In this document: in pieces, positions 1 to 11,449 of the stretch
Layout of the letters: each line of letters starts with the position of its first letter
Numbering within the stretch: position 1 is the stretch's first letter
Source: Populus alba
Taxonomy: Eukaryota; Streptophyta; Magnoliopsida; Malpighiales; Salicaceae
NCBI RefSeq assembly: GCF_005239225.2
Contig: NC_133292.1
Coordinates: 11,557,965-11,621,964 of the forward strand
Length of the DNA: 64,000 bases
Direction: 5' to 3'
Translations under genes and position numbers: made by a program
Notes under the pieces: generated by a model
Seen by the model: the letters and a program-made list of their open reading frames with translations, nothing else
Told to the model about the DNA's origin: nothing
Database searches by the model: none

Positions 1-2432
1 GCACAAATTTAGGCTGAATGGTCCCTGATGCTGCTAGCTCACGAATGAAGTGATAGTTAAGAGCGATGTGTGAGACTGGATTGAGAGTAAGGAACAATGC
101 ACTTTTGTTATCACAGAGGAGTAATGGCCGGTGTGATAAGAAAACATTGAGATCACAAAGAAGATGAGTTAGCCAGACAACTTCAGAAGCCGTGTGAGCC
201 AAGGCACGATACTCATATTCACAACTTGAACGAGAAACAATGGGTTATTTCTTAGCACTCTATGATATGAGATTGTCACCCAGAAAGATTGCATAACCAA
301 AGGTGAAGCGACGGGTGTCAAGGCAACCGGCTTAATAAGCGTCAGGGTAAGACCAGTTGATGACAAAAGAGAGAAGGAGAGACCATAGTGAAGAGTGCCT
401 TTAACATACTGAAGGATGCGTTTGAGGGCTTGGAAATGGGGCACTGTAGGGGATTGCATATGCTGACTTACATAATTTACAACATACATTAGATCAGGAT
501 AGGTGATCGTTAAATATTGCAGAGCACCTACCGTGGAATGAAACAATGTCGGATCATGGAAGGCATCACCATCGCTGGAAAATTATTGTGAGACAACCAT
601 GGGAGTTGGCATTGGCTTGCATTCTAGAAGCTGAGCACAGGCAAGAATATCATAGGCATATTTTGCTTGACTCAAGAAGAGGCCATTTGCAGAGGAGGAA
701 ACCACCAAGCCTAGGAAATAATTCAATGTGCCTAAGTCTTTCGTGGCAAACTCATGATGAAATTGTTGAATGAAATGCTGGAGGAAGGGAATATTGTTGC
801 CAGTAAAAGCAATGTCATGAACGTAAAGCAAGAGGTAAAGCATGATGTTGAAGCGAGCATAGACAAAGAGAAAGGGGTCTGCAGTGCTGCATGTGAAACC
901 AAGTTGTAGTAGAAAAAAAACTGAATCGATGAAACCAAGCTCGAGGGGCTTGCTTCAAGCCATATAGAGCCCGTTTTAACTTACATACATGATGATGAAA
1001 TCATGGATTAGCATAGCCGGGGAGTTGTTGCATATAGACAATTTCATTTAACAGACCATTAAGGAAGGCGTTTTTGACATCTAGCTGGTGGAGAGTCCAG
1101 TGAAAAAAGACTGCAAGTGAGAGCACAAGGCGCACAGTAGAGGCCTTAAAAACAAGGCTGAAGGTGCTATGAAAATCCAAACCAAGAAGTTGGGAATAAC
1201 CTTTAGCAATAAGGCGTGCTTTGAGATGATCAATAGTGCCATCATCTAAATATTTTACATGGAAAATCTACTTTAAACCAACAATGTTTATGTGAAGTGG
1301 ACGAGGAACCAAGTCCCATGTGTCATTAAAGGAAAGGGCATCCAGTTCTTCATTTATAGAAGCAACCCAACCGGGGTGTTTAGAGGCAGATGAAAAACTT
1401 TATGGTTCCTGTTTAGTAAGCAAGGCGTGGACCAATGGTGAAGGCAGCAAGGTGTAACATATGAGTGATGTTTGGGCTTAAAGACACCAACCTTAACTCT
1501 AGTGATAATTAGATGAAGATTATTAAAAGCTCCAGAAAGAAGTACAGATTGGTCTGATGGCAAAGAAACAATAGAAGTGGCTTCTATTACAACAGGGGAA
1601 GCAACTGTTTCGTTTAGAGAAACACCTGTGGCAGTAGGTTCAGAGGATAAATGCTGCACAAAATCATTGACAAGATCAGTGGTACAAGGAACACAAGATG
1701 ATATAGAAGGTGCAATAGGAAGTGATGGAGAAGTTTTCCAATTTGCAGTAGAAATAGCGGTGACACAGGTTCATTAAAAGATGAACTAATTAGGGATATG
1801 AGATCACATGAAGAGGATGTATTAGTAAATGGAAAACTAAGCTTATCAAATCGGGCATAACAAGTGATGTAAATACACTGTGTAGAAGGATCAAGACATC
1901 GAAACCCTCTGTGAGACATGTTATAGCCAAGAAAAAAACAAGCAGTGCTACGTTGAGCAAATTTACGAGGTGCGTGATATCATAAGCAAGGAAACACACA
2001 ACAACTAAAAGGATGGAATTCAGCATACACGGGTGGCTTACCAAATAAAATCTCATAGGGAGAAAGGTTGTCAAGGATAAGTGAGGGAAACCCATTGATG
2101 GTAAAAAAAAAAAAAGCAGTATTAAATGTGTCAACCTAATGTGATAAAGGAACCTGAGAATGGAATAACAAGGCTAGAACAATTTCAGTGATATGGTGAT
2201 ATTTACGTTCAACACGATCATTTTAGGAAGGAGTGTATGGACAAGACATTTGGTGAGGAATGCCGGAAGCATGGAGATGAGATTGGAATTGATTGCTTGT
2301 AAATTCAGCTCCCCCATCACTTTGAAAGGTTTTGATCTTACAGGAGAACTGAACCTCAACAAGAGTTTGAAATTGCTTAAAAATCATAAAAGCTTGAGAT
2401 TTTAATGTCATGGGATAAAACCAAATGAACCA
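1..2432 (-). mobile_element. Copia A: truncated Ty1/copia retrotransposon fragment
   Basis: Minus-strand translation in several broken frames gives copia integrase, a linker, reverse transcriptase (582-940) and RNase H pieces (169-546). The reverse transcriptase active-site box reads YVHDI instead of the family YVDD, so it is catalytically dead as well as frame-shifted. The stretch is a diverged copy of the element at 29,662-33,036: base 1 corresponds to about 29,947. The 3' end and LTR of this element would lie left of the window. At about 2,432 the similarity stops and the next repeat begins. No long ORF survives; this is a fossil. The superfamily is secure from the reverse transcriptase and integrase motifs. 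Confidence 0.85.
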
Positions 2433-5084
2433 ATTCTGGGTTATTCCCAAAAAATAACTTTTTTTTTCAAAATAAAAATCAAAAAATAAAATAAAGGCTG
2501 GTAACATGGAAAAAGCAGGCTGGGGAATCAAACTGCTATTTTTAAAGGAAATTGAAGGCCTAATTGTACTCCATTATGCCAAAGAATTGAGGAAAAAAAT
2601 GCAAATTCAAGGTCAAATTAAATGATTATTGGACGGATTTGCATAAAAATTAAGTCCAAGGACATAATTAATTTTTTAATAGGCAAATTTGATTTAATCA
2701 TAGGTCCAATTGAAGGATTTAATTAAGTACAAGAACTTAATTATACTTTAAATGGGTCAAATTAATTTTATTTGGGGCTTAATTGGTGAAAAATCAAGTT
2801 TGGGAGCTTAATTTGGGCTTAATTGAGAAGATTGGAATTTTAAGATACTAAATTTAATTTTTACCAAGTTAATTGGTTGAAATTATGGGCCAAATTGGAA
2901 GCAATTGAAAGTTTGATGGTCAATTAGGAGTTAAATTGACAAAATCCGAGACCAAGGACTATATTGCAAAAGGCGCGTAAATCCGAGGATTAAAAAATAA
3001 TTTCACAGGGTCTTAATTGCATTAAATAAAAATTTTAGGGTCAATTAGGGGGCTCCATTGAACAAAATTGACAGATGGAGGACTGAAATGAAATTTGGCC
3101 AAAAAACTATTCATTATCTTCTTCATTTTTTCTGAAAAAAGCTGGTCCGGTTACCTACTTTGTAGCTGAATTTAATGTACCTACCAGCCATCAAATTTGA
3201 AAAATCTTGCACGCCAATGATCCCTTGCAGTTTCTTTATAGCTTCAAGTAAACAATTCAGTCTGAATGGCAGCAAGACGACATCGGCGCCGGCCTAAACA
3301 TGCCAACTCAGACAGCTTTTGATGCAGATTTGACAGTGCACAATGCCTACTTTAAGCCAACGGTTGGGATTCTTCCCAACAGAATCAAGGGCTGAAATTT
3401 TTTTCTTGTGTAGACGAGATTACCCTCTTCCACCGCCTATAAATAGTGACGGATTTGACGGCCTGAGAGAGGTGAAAATTGGGTTCAAACTCGGCCAAAA
3501 ACCAGCCTTTTGCCCCATTTCTGCAGTTTTTTTTTCCTCCCTCTCTCCCTGCCGTTCCAGCTACCATCCAGAGCCACCACCACCCTCATCACCGGTCTTC
3601 ACACCATAATCTCCACCACATTAAGCCAATGAAACCACCAGCCAAACACCAAGAGCCACCGTTGGTTTCTCTCTCCTCGCTGCAGCCCCTCCTGAGCGTT
3701 TCTTCTTCTGCTTCCTGTGCCGCTTAGCCACCATTTCTGTCACAGCCTCAGCCATCGTTTCTACCACCAACCGACAACCAAGCAACCACCGTGATCTTCT
3801 TTATCTTCTCCTTTCAATGTTTCTCTCTCCTCTGCAACTTTTTTCTCTTCCTCCAATAGCCGACGCCGGCCTCCACCGCTGCAACCACTAGCAGCACACC
3901 ATCATCCTCGGCCAGACCACCACCATGCTAGGTTGTCCGCCCTCTCTCCCTTTCCCCTTCTTCTTCTTCTTCTTCGCTGCCCCTATTCAGTAAATAGTGG
4001 GCGTGAATTATAATTCACGTCCACTGTTCATGCAGTGCACTATACCCTCCTTTTTTTTTTAAATCCAAAAATTTTCAAAACAATCATTTCAAAAAAATTT
4101 TGATTTTCTCGCATATTTTTCTACGAATATTGCATAATATCGGGTTGTATATTTACACTGTAAATTACAAATCCAGTATTAAAATACTGGTTTTCTCCAA
4201 AATATTTTTTAAAAATAAAATAATTTCAAAACATTTGCAAAAAATAAAAAAAATATATTTGTTGTGTACGGCCAAATCCTAAAATTTTTCCAAGCATATT
4301 TTTCATAAAAAACAAAAATTACATTTTTCAAGTTTTTTTTAAAATCCAAAAATGGATATCGTAACTAGTTTATGATTATCCATTAGGATTTGGCTAACAT
4401 GTCAAAAATCTTTTTCTAATTTTTGTTTATTTAACAAAAAGATTTTTTTATTTTTATTGGGGAAATGAAAATTTTATTGGAGTCGCCATCTAGTAATTTG
4501 AGGGAACTAGAAATCCCAAATTAAACACTGGTTCCAGAGATTCGGGTACTGGGTTAGTTATGATTAAAGGAAGGTCGACACCACCCTTAAAACATCCTTT
4601 CAAAAGAAAGGTTACCCTTACTTGTGTGTTTTTTATTTGATTTAAATGCTATTATATTTCGAGCTTATTTGCAATTTTCTTTTTCAAAATAGTTAACGTC
4701 GGTCCCTAAAAATAGGAGACGCGTTAAAAAAATGACATCAGTCCCTAAAAATAGAAGACTTGTCTAAAATTATATCGACGTTCAACCCTAAAAAGGAGAA
4801 TTGCGTCTGAGTTACAAAAAAAAATAAATTTATGGACATAATCCATATTTGTTTGGTATTTAAACTTTTTATTTGACATCAATCCTTTTCTATAAAAAGA
4901 GACGTGTCGACAAACATCGTTCATAGAAGATGCGTTAAAAAAATGGCATCAGTTCCTAAAAATAGAAAACTCGTCTAAAATATTGACGTGTCAACAAACA
5001 ACGTTCGTAAGAGAAAATCACATTTTTTTTAAAATGATTTTGGGGTTTTTTTTATTTTTTTATTTTTTTTAAATATTATAATAA

Positions 5085-5117
<33 letters not shown>

Positions 5118-5754
5118 ATTCACGTCCTGCATGAACAGTAGGACGTGAATTATAATTCACGCCTACTGTTCACACAGGAACAATAGGGAAGGAAGAAGAA
5201 GAGGAAGGGAAGAAGAAGAAGAAGAAGAAGAAGAAGAAGGGTGGCTTACCTGGCTGAAGGGTCGTGGCTACCGTCACTATTCTGGCTGAGGAAGGTGTGT
5301 TGCCGGTGGTTGCAACGGTGGAGCTAGAGGAAGAGACGTTGATGGCGTCGGTTTCCTGTGGCAGAGGAAGAAAGAAGAAGAAAAAACACGCGGGAGGGGC
5401 TGTAGCGAGGAGAGAGAAACCAATGGTGGCTCTTGTTGGTCGGCTGGTGGTTGAGTTGGCTTCCTGTGGTGTAGATGATAGTGGGAAGACCGGTGATGAG
5501 GGTGGTGGTGGCTGAAGGCCACGGTGGAGAGAGAAAGAAAGAAGAAATGTGCAGAAACCGGAAGAAAAAACTGGTTTTTTGGCTTATTTTGGACCTGATT
5601 TTCTCTTCTTTTCAGGCCATGAAATCCACCTCTATTTATAGGCGGTGGAAGAGGCAATCTTTTCTACATTGAGGAAAAATTTCAGCCCTTGATTCAGTTG
5701 GGAAGGATCCCAACCATTGGCTCAAAGTAGGTATCATGAGTTGAAAATCTGCAG

Positions 5755-6165
5755 ACAAAAGTTGATTGAGTAAGTCTCTTTAGGCTGTCACCAGTGCTAA
5801 TATATTGTCCTTTAGCCCAACCTGATCACATGAGGTTGTAGCAAAACTGCAGAGGATCCGTTTCATATAATATTTGTCAAATTTGGTGGACGTTAGGTAC
5901 ATTAAATGCAGCTGCAAAGTAGTCAACCAGACCAGCTTTTTCAGAAAAAAAATAAAATCTGCAACAAAAGCTGATTGAGTAGGCCTATTTAGGCTGTCAC
6001 CAGTGCTAATATATTGTCATTTAGCCCAACCTGATCACATGGGGTTGTAGAAAAAATGCATAGGATCCGTTTCATATAAGATTTGTCAAATTTGGTGGAC
6101 GTTAGGTACATTAAATGCAGCTGCAAAGTAGTCAACCAGACCAGCTTTTTTAAGGAAAAAAAAAA
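5755..6165. repeat. Tandem duplication, two units with a period of about 209 bp
   Basis: The unit that contains a gctgtcaccagtgctaat core and ends in agaccagctttttt occurs twice in a row, starting near 5,755 and 5,964. The units differ at a modest number of positions. The duplication lies in the right arm of the larger inverted repeat and appears absent from the left arm, so it arose after the arms formed. Confidence 0.75.
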
Positions 6166-7370
6166 AAAAGATAATGAACAGTGATTTTTGGTCAAAGTCC
6201 ATTTTAGTCCTCTCTTTTTCAATTGAGCCCTAATTGACCCTAAACCTTTTTATTTAATGCAATTTGGCCACTAATTAACTTGGTAAAAATTAAATTTGGT
6301 CTTTTAAAATTCAGATTTTCTCAATTAAGCCCAAATTAAACTCCCAAACTTAATTTTTCACCAATTAAGCCCCAAATAAAATTAATTTGACCCATTTAAA
6401 GTATAATTAAGTCCTTGCACTTAATTAAATCCTTCAATTGGACCCAAATTAATTCTTAAACATAATTAAAATTTAATTTGGCCTATGATTAAATCAAATT
6501 GGCCCATTAAAAATTTAATTATGTCATTGAACTTAATTTTTATGCAAATTCATCCAATAATCATTTAATTTGACCTTGAATTTGTATTTTTTTTCTTCAT
6601 TTTTGGGCACAATAAGGTACAATTAGGCCTTGAACTTTCTCTAAAATTGCAGCTTGATTCCCCGATTTCCTTTCTCCACATTGTCAGCTTTTATTTTATT
6701 TTTTTATTTTTATTTTTGAAAAAGAAATTGATTTAATTTTTTTTTTTTTAGGAATAACCTAGAATTGGGTTATGATAACCGACATGGTTTGACCCGTATT
6801 GACCCGGTGAACTCGGTTTTGATCAGAAATGATGCGGTTGACTCGAGAAAAATATATTTTTGAATTTTAAACTTTTTTATTAATTTTTTTGGATTTTTAT
6901 AAATAATAATAGAAATAAAAATACATTCAAGAAAATCTGGCTGAATCCAAAATTGGGTTACAACAGTCCTGACCCCCCGCGACAACAACAACCACGACCC
7001 CTTTAGCCAGGTGAGCCTCCCTTCTTTTCCTTCTTCTTCTTCTTCTTCTTCCTTTCCTACTGTTTGCTGCATGAATAGTAGGCGTGAAATATAATTCACA
7101 TCCTATTGTTCATGCAAGACGTGAATTGTGTGTGTGTGTGTGTGTATTATAACATTTAAAAAACATATTTTAAAAAAAAAAGTGATTTTCTCTCATATTT
7201 TTTTTTATTAATTTTGCATAATATCGGGTTATATATTTACATTGTAAAATACAAATCCGATATTGAAATACTGGTTTTCTCCAAAATATTTCTCAAAAAA
7301 ATAAAATTCAAAACATTTTTAAAAAACAAAAAAATATTTTGTTGCATACGGCCAAATCCTAAAATCTTTC

Positions 7371-7376
<6 letters not shown>

Positions 7377-7407
<31 letters not shown>
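7377..7407. repeat. (TA)n microsatellite
   Basis: About 30 bp of uninterrupted TA. A TG run (7,126-7,145) and an AC run (5,087-5,104) lie in the related repeat copies nearby. Confidence 0.9.
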
Positions 7408-7995
7408 CATCTTTTTTATATTTTAAAAAAATTAAAAAATGGATATTATAACCAGTTTATGATTATCCATTAGAATTTGGCTAACATGTCAAAAATCTTT
7501 TTTCAATTTTTGTTTTAGGATCTAGATGTAGACTTTAATATTTGTGAGATGTAAAATTACACGATAAAGTACACCCTCAGGTATTAAAGATACAAGGTGT
7601 AAATATATACGATGCTAAAATTCAGACTTTAGAACGGTTAGGATTTAACCCGATAAGGTAGAGACTCTCTCATGAAGAGAGATCTGCCTTGAGCCTTAGA
7701 AAAGACCAACGGATAGAAACCCAACTTAGAAAAAACAATCAAACAACAATGCAGCTTACCTTAGGTAGGGTGCACTAGGGGTGATGTGTCTTCCCCTTGC
7801 ACAACCAGTCCCTTACTCAGACTCTCATAGACCATAGGTTCCTAGTGACCATAATACTAGGTGGCGACTCCTAAACATTAATCATAATTTTATGATTAAA
7901 TCAAAAAACCGTTCCCAACACACCACACCTCACATAGGAGGCACGACAAAGAGCCTTCACCGTCGCCAAACGACGTCGCGACCCACGCAACAGGA

Positions 7996-8012
7996 TGGCG
8001 ACTCCGCTGGGG
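7996..8012 (+). promoter_or_regulatory. Primer-binding site for tRNA-Arg of a Ty3-like retrotransposon
   Basis: The 17-mer tggcgactccgctgggg is, from my knowledge of plant tRNA-Arg(ACG), a full complement of its 3' end including CCA. It directly follows a sequence ending in CAACA, as expected just inside a 5' LTR. The downstream leader and gag start (8,553) are in the right place and orientation. A 10-base partial match, tggcgactcc, lies at 7,862-7,871. Use of tRNA-Arg is typical of plant Ogre/Tat-like Ty3 elements. Confidence 0.75.
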
Positions 8013-8552
8013 ATCACCTTGTCTGGTCGGACTAAGCTTTGCTAGTTTGATTGTTTGCCTTTTTGTTGGTCTTTATTTTTAACTCATATTTTTATTGCTT
8101 TAGCATGCTTTTTAATTTTACAAATAAACCCAATTATAGGTTAGATAGGGAGTAGTGGTCTGCCTCATGACTTTCAGTCGGGGTTAAGATTCGTAAAACA
8201 TCCAACTATGAGCTGAGTGTTTACTTGGTAATGGCGGTCACATTGTGCCCCAACCATTCCTTGTAAACCCCTACACTACCTTCACGTGAGGTGGCCACTA
8301 GGCAGTTCATAGACCTTTTTAAAACCAAGTAGAAAGCCTACCCATCATGTAATGACCTAAAACCTTCCTTTAGAGCATGAACTCCCTAGTTATTCATTCT
8401 GCATAGGTTTTTGGCATTCCTACCCAATGTGCATATATATACATTTGCATCCACTCACATACATCCATCCATTGTAAGTAACATACATACATGCAACAGG
8501 TTGAAATATAGGTCCCTAAAAAGCCTACAACACCCAACTCCAAGCAAGAAAC
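8013..8552 (+). mobile_element. Untranslated leader of a Ty3-like retrotransposon
   Basis: There is no ORF between the primer-binding site and the gag ATG at 8,553. A leader of about 540 bases, with polypyrimidine and ACATACAT-rich stretches, is usual for plant Tat/Ogre-type elements. Its extent rests on the two flanking features. Confidence 0.55.
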
Positions 8553-8819
8553 ATGGAAGGTGAAGAGCATGCTCACCGTGACACCCATTTCCAAGAAGAG
8601 CTAGAATCTCTGAAAGAAAGCGTGGCTCGCCTCACTAGCTTACTCGAGCAAACACTTAGAAATGCTTATAGTGAATGTTCTTTTAACCGACCAGCTATTT
8701 TTGTTCAGCCTCCGGCAACAACTCAACCCAAAAAAACATTAAGTGAACATGGTCAAAAACCTCCTTATAATGCAGCATTTGTGCATTTAATACCATCAGC
8801 ACCTGCCCTCCAGTCATAA
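8553..8819 (+). pseudogene. 5' end of a Ty3-like gag gene, truncated
   Basis: The 88-codon ORF starts MEGEEHAHRD and has a charged heptad-like helix (EELESLKESVARLTSLLEQ, residues 16-34), followed by a Pro/Gln-rich segment. This resembles the N-terminus of plant Ty3/gypsy Gag proteins, which open with a short coiled coil. A complete Gag would be several hundred residues; here the frame stops at 8,819 and no capsid, zinc knuckle, protease or polymerase follows. Assignment rests on context (PBS and leader upstream) and the N-terminal pattern, not on a diagnostic domain. Confidence 0.55.
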
Positions 8820-8940
8820 TTCCATTTGTTTTAGACTCTTCTTATTTTCCCCTCGTGTTTATGAATGACAGTTGGTACATATGGGGCCTTTTTGGTTGTT
8901 TCTATCTATTCAATTCACATAAGTGTAACTTTGGTTGCAG

Positions 8941-9709
8941 AGAAGCAGACGAGTCTCGTTTACGAGAAGTATGTGAGAGCTTTCTTGGACCTCCTACTGG
9001 GATGGCTGAATCTACATCTTCAGATACAAAAATGGTGTCTTGGGATCCTTGTGTGCTTGTAAGGCCTTTTCTCAGCATATTGTATTCTGTGATGGTTACT
9101 CTACAGTATCTCTCTTGCATGCTTTACATTTGATTACATGTTGAGCATTCTACATTCAATTGCTCTCTTCTGCTTGTGTATAGAAACTTTATGCTTCAAT
9201 CCAATACTTTAACGGCATGACAAAAACTCCTTGGGGGCATTTCTCCTTGGTTTTCTCCCTTTTATTTCTTATTTTGTTTTTCTTGCCATTGTCTATTGAT
9301 GTTTATAACTCTGCAGGGAATGAGAAAACACAAACTCTTAAGAGAAGATATTCTTCCTGCAATGGCATCAAACAGAAAAGTCCAACGTTTACTAAATGAG
9401 TTCATGGATCTCTTGTCTGAATATGGAAGTGTAGAAACTAACCAAAAAACCCCCGTGCTACGAACTACATCTCAACAAGCAACCAGTCAAATGAATTGTG
9501 ATCCACCAGTAACAGAGCAAATGGACACTGCCCCACAAGCAATAGATCATACAAACGCTGCCCAACCAGCAAAAGATCATGAGGACCCAACCCCCATTAT
9601 AACTGATGAAGCAGACCATATTCCGCTGGCTGTTGATGAAGTAGATTTGTGCCCGATGGTAACAGATCAAGTTATTCAGGATTCACTTGACAGAGAAGCT
9701 GGTTCTTGA
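8941..9709 (+). pseudogene. 3' part of an unidentified intron-containing gene
   Basis: Two exon-like blocks join in phase. The first is 8,941-9,058, preceded by ttggttgcag and followed by gtaagg. The last is 9,317-9,709, preceded by ataactctgcag and ending at a TGA. A possible middle exon, 9,184-9,249, also keeps phase 0 but has a weak donor. The last block encodes a basic helix-like start ([16 protein letters not shown]) and then about six degenerate ten-residue repeats of the type x-x-D-[EHQ]-x-D-x-x-P-x (roughly [20 protein letters not shown], and so on). I do not recognise the family. There is no clear 5' exon because it abuts the gag fragment, so this is either a captured or truncated host gene or the end of a gene cut by the retroelement. 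Confidence 0.45.
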
Positions 9710-11449
9710 GTTCTGCTTCTAACCAATAGGATTAATGTTAATGATATTAGCAGACTGACACATGGCGTTGCAGAAGTGGATATGGGTGCATATATGGGTC
9801 ATGATTCATCTTGTCATCCACATTTTCCTGGTCAAACGAAGATAAAAGGTCCATGGTATTGGAGAGAAAAAAAACTCATTGTAGTGAATTGACTGGGGCA
9901 TCTCTTTTAACTCTTCTTTGATGCTGTACCCGGGTATGTAACCAAAAAAATCTCATATTCAGTTAGCTAACTTTTATTTATTTATTTTGGCCACTTACAG
10001 CTTTCTGTAACCAATTTTCTTATTCCTTGTACAAGTTTAAGCATGATGTTAATTAGATCTTCATTTAGAAACTCCCATCTCTAAGATTGAAAGGATGGGC
10101 CCTCCTGTTTTCAGCTTTTATACTTGCTTTCTTCTGCTGTTCTTGTGATGCATTTTCAGTTTACTTCTGCATGTATGGCTGTAGCCGTCCTGGATCACGC
10201 AGGTAGTTCATGTTCTTCCCTTATTTCTGACGTTTTTTTCTTTCACTTTTAATTTGCTTGGAGAGATCTATGACGTCAATACTGTGTTTGAACACGACAT
10301 GGCGTTAGCATTTATGCCTGCAGCCACTGTTTTAGCTGCTGCATTGGGTCTAAAAATGGCAGAGGAGGGGTTGCCGATTTGTAAATTCGTGCTCTTTCGG
10401 CGGCCCTTTGAAGAATGTAAAGCAATCCGAGGGTAAAATAATCAGTTAGAGTTGATTCTTCTGTAAGAAAACGCAACCTGCTCAATTCCCACTCAAATTT
10501 TGAGCTTTGAAGGGTGTCGTCTGGATGATATCTTTCAAAGTCAAAATCTTGTAAAGACGTGTGTACAGACGCCAATTACCCGCTTCCACTCAAATCTTAG
10601 CCTTGAAGTGTCCGCCCGACAGCATCTAATTTTACTTTCAGTGTCAGAACATGTAGACGTGGGTCCTGTATTCATTTTTCATATCAATTTTAATATATTA
10701 AAATTAAATACCTTTTAAATTAAGTTTAAATAAATCATATTTATTTAACTTTTTATTTGGTATTCTCATAATTTTTATTTTCTAGATACTTTTTAAAAAT
10801 ACAACGTATTGATATATCTTCAAAATCATTTTTGACGTGATCTCTAGTAAAATTCAAAATAATTACGTATACTGATTATATGAAGCCCGTTGAGCCTCTA
10901 GGGGTTGTAGAGGCATGTATATAGAAAGCATGGAAATTATTTATTTTCGGACCTGTGAACTCGCTAACTACTCGTAGTCGTAGGTGGAGAACATAAATTA
11001 GACACAGCAACCCAACGGTGCATTAATGACAAGAGTTTATTTAATAAAGTTATGTATAAGTTTCTAATAATAAAAACAAACAGTACTAAAGTTTCATATT
11101 GTCAGCAAAATCTTGAAATTAACGTAGCAAAGAAAAGTTCTTTCCCAATGATTAAAAAAAAAGAAAAGAAAATAAAAAAACTATAATTTTCTCATTCATG
11201 CATGTCCAAAGGAAAAAAAAGAAGACCCGAGGGGGGCTTGGGGTGGTCAATTTGTTTTTTCTCATTTCATGTCAATATCTTAAAATCATAGATAAAACTG
11301 GATAAACCTTTTAATCAAACATTCAAATTGAAAGTTTCAAACCTATTTTTTATCATAAACTTCTGATTAAAATAACATAAATAAGTGAACCAATCTCTCT
11401 CATGCATCTAAGATCTTGATAGACTTGCAAGTGATTGTATTTTTGCATG
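9710..11449. other. Non-coding stretch with a possible short gene remnant
   Basis: Between about 10,254 and 10,438 a 60-codon plus-strand frame reads through an Ala-rich helix-like segment (AATVLAAALGLKMAEEGLP) and could be another remnant of the gene at 8.9-9.7 kb. An overlapping minus-strand frame (10,312-10,575) is equally open, so I do not call either as a gene. From 10,640 on the DNA is AT-rich without recognisable features. Confidence 0.4.

Larger units (their letters stand above)
2433..7520. repeat. Degenerate LTR-like repeats with a large imperfect inverted repeat
   Basis: The stretch 2,433-4,080 recurs in reverse complement at about 5,085-6,775. Matching blocks include the Asn/Leu-rich AT tracts, the pyrimidine-rich ACC/CAC segment (3,560-3,720 against 5,390-5,530) and the AATTCACG palindromes. 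The arms are diverged. A separate direct copy links 4,000-4,440 with 7,070-7,520. The spacer (4,440-5,000) matches the R1 repeat at 18,585-19,080. Short ORFs here are not coding-like. This is probably several LTR-type insertions stacked on one another; the family is not named. Confidence 0.7.

Noticed and set aside
3343..3727. Pro/His-rich ORFs (and the matching 5,277-5,657 minus-strand ORF)
   Set aside because: Low-complexity CAC/CCA-rich repeat DNA in the inverted arms; the frames differ between the arms and no domain is seen.
10312..10575. 87-codon minus-strand ORF
   Set aside because: It overlaps an equally open plus-strand frame and has no recognisable domain or splice context, so coding is unsupported.
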